A stretch of DNA of 64,000 nt, taken from an uncultured Caldilineales bacterium. GTDB lineage: Bacteria > Chloroflexota > Anaerolineae > JAAEKA01. The stretch is taken from contig CALESQ010000078.1 of NCBI GenBank assembly GCA_937907455.1, positions 53,618 through 117,617 of the forward strand, written 5' to 3'. The translations under genes were made by a program, and so were the position numbers. Every line of letters begins with the position of its first letter. Position 1 is the stretch's first letter. Below are positions 8,504-15,637 of the stretch, piece after piece. The notes beneath the pieces are model-generated. The model was not told the origin of the DNA and ran no database searches. It saw only the letters and a list, made by a program, of their open reading frames with translations.

Positions 8504-9546
8504 CTTTGTGATCCCTTGACTGCACGCAGGGCGATGAGGGACAGCGCAGCGATGCCCAGCGAGCCAAATCCGCCATAAAGCAACCATAAAGGCTGAGTGC
8601 GGCCAGTGCTTGCCAACTGATTCAGCAACGGCAACGGCGTGGCCGTAGGACGCGCCGCCAATGTGGGCGAAGCAGTAGGCGTAGACGTCGGACTAGGCGA
8701 AGCTGTTGGACTGGGGGAAGCTGTCGCCGTGAACGTAGCGGTCGGGGTGGCCGTGCCGGTGGGTGATGCGGTCGCTGTCGGTGCCTCGGTAGGGGAAATG
8801 GTGGGAGTTGCCGTTGAAGCCAGTACCACCAGAGGCGTAGCCGTGGGAAGTGGCGTAGCGGTAACCGGCAACGGCGTCGGTGTGGCCGTAGGCAACAGAG
8901 GTGCAGCCGTTTGGCGCACCCCCACCTGATCAATAAAAATCAAGTTATCACCGGTCGAGATCGGATGCTCCACCCATACAAAGACGGTTACCGTGTTGCC
9001 CTGGGCTGCCGCAGACACATTCAGGTTGGGATTGCCCTGAGAATACGGGCCGGGCCGGTTCAAAATGCGTCCTGGGCCATAATGCAACGGTCCCCATACC
9101 ACATTGGGCGAATTAGGATCAGTACCGCCGGTGGGATCAATCCCCAGCTTGCGGCCAAAAGTATCTGGAGCATTTGGCCCACCCCAGCCCCAGGAAGCTT
9201 CGTAAGTTGCACCCGGTTGCACATTCCCTACCTGGGTCCAGATACCAGCGGTAAAAGTACCGCCGTTCGACCACATACGCAACGACGGCGCACCAAAAAA
9301 GGTGTCCTCATCCTGCATGAACGTCAAGTCGCCTGCCAGCACAAAGGCATTCCAGCCCGCGGGAATCTGGCGCGGCGGTGAGCCGCTGAACGTATCAAAG
9401 CGGCAGTTCCAGATCAGATTACCAGCAGCGCAAGGATCGTCCTGCCCCAGCGCCGGAGACGACCACAACATCGCCAGCAGCACGGCAATCAAACCCCAAC
9501 GAGCGATTATCGCAATTCTTTTTTGGGAAAATTTGGGATTTCGCAC
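8500..9546 (-). CDS. Secreted surface protein with Thr-Pro stalk and C-terminal membrane anchor
   Basis: A 348-residue protein of unknown role. The GTG-started N-terminus is a signal peptide (basic KRIAIIARWG, then a hydrophobic stretch, cleavage probably after ALG). Residues about 38-215 form a beta-rich domain starting NLIWNCRFDTFSG, resembling carbohydrate-binding/galactose-binding-like folds (an inference from its pattern). Next is an 85-residue stalk of ATPTPLP and TATASPT type. The end has LASTG, a transmembrane helix and KGSQS, which resembles a sortase substrate signal with a variant LxxTG, or a simple membrane anchor. The gene converges on ribF-trmI with a four-base overlap. Confidence 0.75.
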   Translation of the reverse strand: MRNPKFSQKRIAIIARWGLIAVLLAMLWSSPALGQDDPCAAGNLIWNCRFDTFSGSPPRQIPAGWNAFVLAGDLTFMQDEDTFFGAPSLRMWSNGGTFTAGIWTQVGNVQPGATYEASWGWGGPNAPDTFGRKLGIDPTGGTDPNSPNVVWGPLHYGPGRILNRPGPYSQGNPNLNVSAAAQGNTVTVFVWVEHPISTGDNLIFIDQVGVRQTAAPLLPTATPTPLPVTATPLPTATPLVVLASTATPTISPTEAPTATASPTGTATPTATFTATASPSPTASPSPTSTPTASPTLAARPTATPLPLLNQLASTGRTQPLWLLYGGFGSLGIAALSLIALRAVKGSQS

Positions 9547-9619
9547 AGCTATTCCAAATGCAAGCCTATAATGCCAGGGATAACAACGGCATTAAACCGT
9601 TTAAGCAGATTTATCCCAA

Positions 9620-9650
9620 CCCTTTATCCCAAACAACTTGGGATAAAGGG
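9620..9650 (-). terminator. 13-bp perfect hairpin after the hydrolase gene
   Basis: CCCTTTATCCCAA and its exact complement flank a five-base loop, only six bases past the stop of the minus-strand hydrolase gene. There is no long T-tract, so it may be a weak terminator or RNA 3' end stabiliser. The TATCCCAA core occurs once more just beside it at about 9612, which also leaves open an operator role for the downstream surface-protein gene. Confidence 0.5.
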
Positions 9651-9655
9651 AACTA

Positions 9656-10435
9656 CTAAGCCTGCTGCGCAGCATAGCCGCGGCATTGCTCAACAAAATC
9701 AACAAACAGACGGCGACTGGGTGAATCGTGCAGGTGAGTAGCCAACTCCTCAGGGTGCCACTGTATTCCCAAAGCAAAACGCTGCCCTTCCACCTCCAAC
9801 GCTTCAATCACCCCATCGGGAGCCCAGGCAATGGGCCGACAGGCCGCGCCCAGCGTTTTGACGGCCTGATGGTGCATGCTGTTGACCTCGGTGCGCGTGC
9901 CATAAATGCGCCCCAGACGGCTGTCCGGCTCGATGTTGACTTCATGGCTGATGCGCACCCGTTCAAACTGTGGCGGAAAATAATCATGCTTTTCCGAGCC
10001 ATCACGCAGCGCACGGATGTCCTGATACAGCGACCCGCCGTTAAGCACGTTCAGCACCTGAAACCCGCGACAGATAGCCATCAACGGCTTGTTGTCGGCC
10101 AGCGCCCATTTGCCCAGCAGCATCTCGGTGCGATCGCGTTCTGGATCAGTAGCTCCCAGCATCTCGTGATGGTCTTCGCCGTACTGGGCCGGATCCATAT
10201 CCTCGCCGCCCGGCAAAAAGATGCCGTCTACTGTCTCATAGATCACGCGCAGCGTAGCTTCATCAAGCTGCAGCGGGATGATAATCGGCGCTGCACCACC
10301 ATCGGTGATGGCGCGCAGGTAGGTGGTGTTCTGAATAAAAATGGGCAGACCATAATAGCGCTGTGACTTATCGCGCGCGCAGGGGATGCCGATTTTAGGG
10401 ATACGGCTTGCGCCGTGTGTACCGTTGGTTTCCAT
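9656..10435 (-). CDS. Class I glutamine amidotransferase-like hydrolase (peptidase C26; PuuD-like)
   Basis: A 259-residue enzyme of the gamma-glutamyl-GABA hydrolase family. The catalytic Cys122 sits in LMAICRGFQ, with His227 and Glu229 in IQWHPEE; FLPGGEDMDP near residue 75 is the family motif. Such enzymes hydrolyse gamma-glutamyl amides, for example in putrescine breakdown, or other gamma-glutamyl compounds. The start at 10435 is preferred over an upstream in-frame start because AAGGAAAG lies just before it. No other putrescine-pathway gene is adjacent, so the substrate is not assigned. Confidence 0.85.
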   Translation of the reverse strand: METNGTHGASRIPKIGIPCARDKSQRYYGLPIFIQNTTYLRAITDGGAAPIIIPLQLDEATLRVIYETVDGIFLPGGEDMDPAQYGEDHHEMLGATDPERDRTEMLLGKWALADNKPLMAICRGFQVLNVLNGGSLYQDIRALRDGSEKHDYFPPQFERVRISHEVNIEPDSRLGRIYGTRTEVNSMHHQAVKTLGAACRPIAWAPDGVIEALEVEGQRFALGIQWHPEELATHLHDSPSRRLFVDFVEQCRGYAAQQA

Positions 10436-10526
10436 ACAACTTTCCTTGGATGACCGGATCATTAGCGAGAGTGAACAACCAAAGCCTGATTATACCTGCC
10501 CACACGCCATGCGCCAAACAACGGTT

Positions 10527-10555
10527 TTGCCAATTACATCGCTCTCGGCTATCAT
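10527..10555 (+). promoter_or_regulatory. Sigma-70-type promoter of the DUF2723 gene
   Basis: TTGCCA, a 17-base spacer and TATCAT. The predicted transcription start is only a few bases before the ATG at 10565, and no Shine-Dalgarno is present, so the mRNA is probably leaderless or nearly so. Confidence 0.6.
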
Positions 10556-10564
10556 GGCAGCACT

Positions 10565-12445
10565 ATGCATTCACCCCGTGCTGCCCGCTGGGCAGGGTCT
10601 TGGTTGCTGCTGGCTGCGCTGATTTTGTACCTCGCCACACTGGACAACGGTCTGCGCGTTGATGAGCTTGCCGGTGGCGACCTGATCACCCATCAGTACG
10701 CGCAAGTACAGGCGCGACCCGGCAATGCGCCCGGCTATCCGCTCTACACGCTGGGCGGCTGGCTTTGGTTTCACGGCTGGCGTGCGCTGCTGGGGCCGCA
10801 TGCCAATGCCACCGCCATTCTCTCCGGCTATTCAACGTTGTGGGCCTTGCCCGCGCTGGCGCTGCTGTATGCCTTGCTATGGCACGCCACACGGCGTTGG
10901 CCGCTGGCGCTGCTCTTCAGCTGCTTCTACGCAGTTACTTATTTTTTCTGGTACTATGCGGTCAGCAGCGAGCAATATGCCTCAGCCGTAGCCCAAACTT
11001 TGGCCTTGATCTGGCTGGCCTGGCGCTGGGAGGCGTTGGTCACGGCGCAAGGGGGAGGCTCCAGCAGGGGCAGCGACCGCCTGCTGCTGGGCATGGCGCT
11101 GCTGCTGGGTCTTAGCCTGGCGCACATGATCACCGTGGCGGTGATCGGGCCGCCGCTGCTTGCCTTTATCATCAGCCGACAGCCGGGGGTGCTACGTCGT
11201 GGCCGACTGATTGCCGCAGCTATCGGTGTAGCCCTGTTGCCGCTGCTCAGCTACGCCTTTATCTATCTGCGCGGTGACCAGCATCCCGAATGGCGCGGCG
11301 CAGGTGAATGGCCCACCACCTGGGCTTGGTTTACCGATTTTATCAGCACGGGGCAGGGACGCGCCGAGCTGACGTGGACACTGCATCCGCTGTGGGTGAA
11401 TGGCTTTCCCGGTCTGATCGTGCGTGAGCTGGGCTGGATTGTGTTGGTTGCCGGGCTAATGGGCTTGCTGCTGTTGCCGCGGCGCCGTGGCCTGCTGCTG
11501 GGCGGATCGCTGGCGCTCTACCTGGCGTTGAGTTTTATAGACCGACAAGGTAACTGGTTTCAGGTGATCATGCCGGCCTATCCACTGCTCGTCATCGCCG
11601 CGGCGCGGCTGATAGAGATGCTTTGGCGGACCGCGGAACGGCGTTGGCCCACGCGCCTGGCGGGCGGAGTGATGACAGCGTTGCTGCTGCTGTTGGTGCT
11701 GACACGGGCCGCGCAAAGCTGGCCGGAGACCAACCAGCGCAACCAGACTGAAGACCACGCCCTGGATGCCGGGCAGGCCATTTTGGCCAGCGCGCCCGCA
11801 GCCGATGCCGCCGTGGTAGCCACCGACGAAGAAGCACGCAGCCTGCTGTATCTTACAGTGATCAGTGGCGCGCGACCCGATGTAACCTCGGTAAACAGCG
11901 TGGCCGCGCGTGCCCTGCTGACAGAAGGCAGCCGCCCGCTTTATGTCACCGTATCGGCTGCCCCGCTGCTGCACAGCGAAATCGGCATTCCTGTGCATCT
12001 GGGAGGCGCAGGCGATAGGCTGATTGCCGTGCGGGCCGAACCTGTTGTGGCATTGCCCGCAGATGCACAGGCGGTGGAGCAGATCGCGGGCGACGGGCTG
12101 ATGCTGGCAGGAGTGCAATTTAGCTCGACGATTCCCTGGAAAGTGCGCCTGTATTGGCGCGCCGATAGCCCAATCAGCCACGACTGGAGCATTTCGGTGC
12201 GCCCCACCGTGCAGGGTCAACCGCTGGCAGACGGTGCAGGCGGCATCGTGCTGCGCGATGCTTTGCATCCGGTACAGGGGGCCTATCCCATGTCTGCGTG
12301 GACAACGGGCGAGGTGGTAGCCGATGACTACACCATCGCGCTGCCTGAGTCGGCTCAACCCGACGGCGTGCAGGTGGTGGTGTATCGCGCCCTGCCCGAA
12401 GGCGGTTTTGAAAATCTGGCGGTGTTGCAGGTGGCGCGCCCTTAA
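10565..12445 (+). CDS. DUF2723 membrane protein, probable lipid-linked-sugar glycosyltransferase
   Basis: A 626-residue protein with many hydrophobic segments in its first 400 residues and a soluble C-terminal part. The N-terminus carries the DUF2723 pattern: a first helix, then DELAGGDLITHQYAQ and PGNAPGYPLYTLGG. DUF2723 belongs to the GT-C/protein O-mannosyltransferase superfamily (TMEM260-like); the acidic residues after the first helix are the likely catalytic site. Residues about 400-625 resemble the beta-sandwich ends of the other glycosyltransferases here (VRLYWRADSPISHDWSISVRP). It stands alone between divergent promoters. Donor and acceptor are unknown. Confidence 0.8.
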   Translation: MHSPRAARWAGSWLLLAALILYLATLDNGLRVDELAGGDLITHQYAQVQARPGNAPGYPLYTLGGWLWFHGWRALLGPHANATAILSGYSTLWALPALALLYALLWHATRRWPLALLFSCFYAVTYFFWYYAVSSEQYASAVAQTLALIWLAWRWEALVTAQGGGSSRGSDRLLLGMALLLGLSLAHMITVAVIGPPLLAFIISRQPGVLRRGRLIAAAIGVALLPLLSYAFIYLRGDQHPEWRGAGEWPTTWAWFTDFISTGQGRAELTWTLHPLWVNGFPGLIVRELGWIVLVAGLMGLLLLPRRRGLLLGGSLALYLALSFIDRQGNWFQVIMPAYPLLVIAAARLIEMLWRTAERRWPTRLAGGVMTALLLLLVLTRAAQSWPETNQRNQTEDHALDAGQAILASAPAADAAVVATDEEARSLLYLTVISGARPDVTSVNSVAARALLTEGSRPLYVTVSAAPLLHSEIGIPVHLGGAGDRLIAVRAEPVVALPADAQAVEQIAGDGLMLAGVQFSSTIPWKVRLYWRADSPISHDWSISVRPTVQGQPLADGAGGIVLRDALHPVQGAYPMSAWTTGEVVADDYTIALPESAQPDGVQVVVYRALPEGGFENLAVLQVARP

Positions 12446-12472
12446 GAGCGGCGCCGCTCCAGGCGCACGGGC

Positions 12473-12505
12473 AAAAAATCAAAAACCCCGCTCAGGGGAG
12501 CGGGG
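12473..12505 (-). terminator. Intrinsic terminator of rplI
   Basis: On the minus strand CCCCGCTC and GAGCGGGG form an eight-pair stem with a four-base loop, followed by TTTTTGATTTTTT. It lies 29 bases past the rplI stop and fits a classical factor-independent terminator. Confidence 0.88.
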
Positions 12506-12533
12506 CAATCATAGCCGACAAAGACAGCAGGGA

Positions 12534-12989
12534 TCAGGCTTCAGCTTCGCGCTCGATCACCACAGTAACCGCCGGAGTGATCTGGCTCATCAGATGTACG
12601 GGAACCTGGTAGCTACCCAGGTCGCGCAGCGGATGCTCCAGCTCGATCTGGCGCTTGCTGATCTCGATACCCAGCTTTTTTTCCAGGGCTTCGGCGATAT
12701 CCGATGCGGTGATGGAGCCGAACAGCCGTCCGGTGTCCGCGGCGCGGGCATGAAAGGTCAACGACAGAGCGCTGATACGTGCAGCCAACTGGGTGGCGGT
12801 GGCATGTTCACGGTCATGCTTGCGCTGTGCAGCAGATTTGATTTGTTCGGCCTGCTTGGCGGCGCCCTTGTTGGCGGGCACGGCCAACCCCTGCGGGATC
12901 AGGAAGTTACGGGCATAGCCTTCGGCCACCTTCTTGATGTCGCCGGCGTGTCCAATACCCTTCACATCTTTCTTCAGCAAGATTTCCAT
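12534..12989 (-). CDS. rplI: 50S ribosomal protein L9
   Basis: A 151-residue protein binding 23S rRNA near the L1 stalk base. The start at 12989 is set by the L9 N-terminus MEILLKKDVKGIGHAGDIKKV and by AGGAG seven to twelve bases upstream; a longer in-frame extension lacks family resemblance. The signature ARNFLIPQGLAVPA (residues about 25-40) and the C-terminal domain with GSITASDIAEAL are complete. The gene stands apart from the usual rpsF-ssb-rpsR neighbours and has its own terminator. Confidence 0.96.
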   Translation of the reverse strand: MEILLKKDVKGIGHAGDIKKVAEGYARNFLIPQGLAVPANKGAAKQAEQIKSAAQRKHDREHATATQLAARISALSLTFHARAADTGRLFGSITASDIAEALEKKLGIEISKRQIELEHPLRDLGSYQVPVHLMSQITPAVTVVIEREAEA

Positions 12990-13017
12990 GGATTTAATTG
13001 CTCCTAAAAAAACATCA

Positions 13018-13044
13018 GCCGCCGGCAAGCGGGCGGCGTTTTTT
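13018..13044. promoter_or_regulatory. GC hairpin in the rplI leader
   Basis: GCCGCC and GGCGGC enclose an eight-base loop. Read on the plus strand it is followed by TTTTTT and resembles a terminator; read on the minus strand it lies in the rplI 5' leader, followed by TGATGTTTTTTT just before the AGGAG. It could stop antisense transcription or control rplI expression. Confidence 0.4.
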
Positions 13045-13250
13045 ACACAGCGCTGATGATACACCAAAACGGGTGATTGGGCAAGTTCGGAGGCAGGGCG
13101 CGGCTTACCGGTGGGGTTCAACCGCCTTGCAGACATCATCAAAGGTACACCATACCCAATTCGCCAATCGCTGTGCCGTATGCTAGAATGCGCGGAACTT
13201 GTGCAGTGGCACGGGCGTCTTTGGCTCGGCTACCCAAGGCTCGATGTACT

Positions 13251-14279
13251 ATGTCTGATACTCTTACCCCCCGGGTGCGCCTGCGTCTGGCGCTGCTCAT
13301 GCTGCTGTTGCTCATCACCAGCCTCGGCTGTTCGCTGGGCGAAATTTTGCTGGGCGCCCCTACCCCCATCCCGACACCTACCGCCCTGCCGCCTCTTCCC
13401 ACCTGGACTCCCACGGTGACCGGCGCACTGTCTCCCGCTCAGGCGGCGACCATGACGGTGGCCGCAGGCATTGCCGCGGCCTTCCCTTCGCTCACGCCAA
13501 CGCCTACGCCGTTTTACACGCCCACCCCCACACCAACCTGGACACCGGAACCCACGCCGGTAGATACGCCTACGGCCACACCAGCCCCGCTGCTGCTGAT
13601 CAACGCACCGGTGGTGAATGTGCGCAGCGGGCCAAGCATTGCGTATGCCATCATTGGCCAGGCCAACCAGAACGAACAGTACACAGTACAGGGACGCAAC
13701 GAGGCCATGACCTGGTGGCAAATCTGCTGCATCAACGGTCAACCTGGCTGGATCACCATGCAACTTACGTCCTTCACCGGTGCAGCCGACGCGGTGGCCG
13801 TGGTGGCTAATCCCGATCTGCCGCCCACGCCGGTACCCGTGGATACCCCCATCCCCGTGCCCACTGCGGCCCCCACGGCCACACCCGCGCCGGTGCGTCC
13901 GCTGTGGTTGGCCGAAGGGCCTGAACTATGGGAGACTACCAATCCGTGGCTGACGATCTGGCTCAAGGTGTTTGTAGGTCAGGCTGCGATTTCGCTGCCT
14001 GTGCCCAACCTGCGTTTGCGTGTGCTGCGCGATGGCGTGGATGTCAGTCGCCCCTTCCTCACCGACGACGTTTTCCAGTATTCTGCGCCCACCGCTCTGG
14101 GGACACCCATCGGCAATCGCCGCCTGTACAATCTTAAATACGAGTACATGCCGGCTGCGGGCAATGCCGAGTGGACCATCATCGTTACCGACGCCAACGG
14201 CAACCCGTTGTCTGTGCCTGTTTCCTTCCGCACCCGCGGCGGCCAGGAAATTTACGTTAGTTACTTCGATGGACGGTGA
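13251..14279 (+). CDS. SH3b-domain lipoprotein with Thr-Pro-rich linkers
   Basis: A 342-residue predicted lipoprotein: MSDTLTPRVRLRLALLMLLL-type signal ending in the lipobox LGC near residue 25. Thr-Pro linkers surround a bacterial SH3 domain (about residues 117-175, VVNVRSGPSIAYAIIGQA, WWQICCINGQPGWI). A second linker leads to a C-terminal beta-domain with VPNLRLRVLRDGVDVSR and EWTIIVTDANGNPLSV. SH3b domains commonly bind cell-wall or surface ligands. It is the first of two similar lipoproteins in a row, followed by a GT39 gene. Ligand unknown. Confidence 0.82.
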   Translation: MSDTLTPRVRLRLALLMLLLLITSLGCSLGEILLGAPTPIPTPTALPPLPTWTPTVTGALSPAQAATMTVAAGIAAAFPSLTPTPTPFYTPTPTPTWTPEPTPVDTPTATPAPLLLINAPVVNVRSGPSIAYAIIGQANQNEQYTVQGRNEAMTWWQICCINGQPGWITMQLTSFTGAADAVAVVANPDLPPTPVPVDTPIPVPTAAPTATPAPVRPLWLAEGPELWETTNPWLTIWLKVFVGQAAISLPVPNLRLRVLRDGVDVSRPFLTDDVFQYSAPTALGTPIGNRRLYNLKYEYMPAAGNAEWTIIVTDANGNPLSVPVSFRTRGGQEIYVSYFDGR

Positions 14280-14281
14280 GG

Positions 14282-14312
14282 AAGTGACGGGGTGACGGGG
14301 TGACGGGGTGAG
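14282..14312 (+). repeat. Short tandem repeat TGACGGGG
   Basis: Three tandem copies of an eight-base unit directly after the first SH3 lipoprotein gene. It belongs to the class of short intergenic tandem repeats seen through the window. Confidence 0.7.
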
Positions 14313-14413
14313 GGATAGCTGTTGCTGTCATACCGCCCGCAGATGCCGAGGCATCGCCCCATCACGGCGGCTGAAATTGCTTTGCAGCAGGTGTGATCAC
14401 AGCGATTGCCGAA

Positions 14414-14443
14414 TTGCTGCAACACAGGGGAATGTGCTATACT
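14414..14443 (+). promoter_or_regulatory. Promoter of the second SH3 lipoprotein
   Basis: TTGCTG, an 18-base spacer and TATACT, ending 42 bases before the TTG start at 14486. A strong GGAGG lies between. Confidence 0.6.
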
Positions 14444-14485
14444 GCGCGCCATCAGTAAGTTCTTAACTCATGGAGGTTACGTCCG

Positions 14486-15637
14486 TTGCGGACACCGAAG
14501 CTGCTTCTTGCACTCAGCGCGTTGGCTTTGTTGTTGCTGACCCCTGGTTGTGCGCTTGTCAACCTGCTCGTCGAATATCCCACCCCCACGCCAACCCTGC
14601 GTGTGGCCCTACGGCCTACCTTCACCCCGACTGTAGCCCTGCCGGTAAGCCCAACCCCCACAGCGCCGCCGCTGGCAATTTTGCAGGCAACGCTCCCTGC
14701 TGCCACCGACACGCCCGCCGCGCCCGTCGAAGCGCAGGTGCTTGCCCAGCAACCGCTCACCGTCACGGTTGAATTGCTCACCCCTACTTCAGAATCGGCC
14801 ACAGCGACCGCCGAAGCGCCTACGGCTACCACTGAGCCGCCCACGGCTACCGCGGAGCCAGCCACCGCCACTCCGCAGCTACCCACGCCCACCGTCACCC
14901 CAACACCCAAACCAGAAGTAGTGGTCAATAACCCGCGGGTCAACGTGCGCACCGGTCCGGGCCTGAGCTTCACGGTACTGGGCCAGGCACTACAAGGCGA
15001 CCGCCTGGATATTATTGGGCGCGACGAACAAAGCGAATGGTGGCAGGTTTGCTGCTACCAGGGGCAAACCGGCTGGATGGCAGACCAAGTGGTTGCCGCA
15101 CAAGGCCCGTTAGAGCAGATAGCCCTGGCCGCAGAGCTGATCACCCCCACAGCGCAGGCCACCGCCACCCCCGAACCAGTTGCCACGGACACAGCGCAAG
15201 CACCCGTTGAGCCTACCCCTACCGCGCAAGCCACGGTTGCCCCTGTCGCCACCGGCGACTATCCCTTCAGCCTCACCGAACAAACCGATTATCCCTTCAG
15301 CGCGGACTACCTGCGCATCGGCGTGAAGGCCAACGATGCCGGCGACGCCGCGATGATGGGTCTGTATTTGCGCGTGGTGAACGAAACCACCGGCCAACAA
15401 TGGCTGTCTCCCGCCACCGGCAGCACGCCCTGGCGCGGCACTGCGGTCAGCCCCGCGCTGGCCGACTATCGCCAAGCCAACCTGATCTACGACACGCGTG
15501 GCCGGAGTGCGCTCAGCGGCAACACCTTTGCCTTTTGGCTGGTAAACAATGCCGGTCGGCAGGTTTCTCCCACGGTACACTATACCCAGAATGGCGACGA
15601 ATTCCGTTGGCTATACGTCGTCTGGACGCGCCGGTAA
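14486..15637 (+). CDS. SH3b-domain lipoprotein, paralogue of the preceding one
   Basis: A 383-residue lipoprotein with TTG start, chosen because GGAGG lies nine bases upstream and the resulting N-terminus (MRTPKLLLALSALALLLL, then TPGC) is a lipoprotein signal. A long Thr-Pro-Glu stalk precedes an SH3b domain (about residues 150-210, PRVNVRTGPGLSFTVLGQAL, WWQVCCYQGQTGWM) closely like that of the neighbour. A C-terminal beta-domain starts near residue 255. The start of the next gene overlaps its 3' end. Surface role inferred; ligand unknown. Confidence 0.82.
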   Translation: MRTPKLLLALSALALLLLTPGCALVNLLVEYPTPTPTLRVALRPTFTPTVALPVSPTPTAPPLAILQATLPAATDTPAAPVEAQVLAQQPLTVTVELLTPTSESATATAEAPTATTEPPTATAEPATATPQLPTPTVTPTPKPEVVVNNPRVNVRTGPGLSFTVLGQALQGDRLDIIGRDEQSEWWQVCCYQGQTGWMADQVVAAQGPLEQIALAAELITPTAQATATPEPVATDTAQAPVEPTPTAQATVAPVATGDYPFSLTEQTDYPFSADYLRIGVKANDAGDAAMMGLYLRVVNETTGQQWLSPATGSTPWRGTAVSPALADYRQANLIYDTRGRSALSGNTFAFWLVNNAGRQVSPTVHYTQNGDEFRWLYVVWTRR

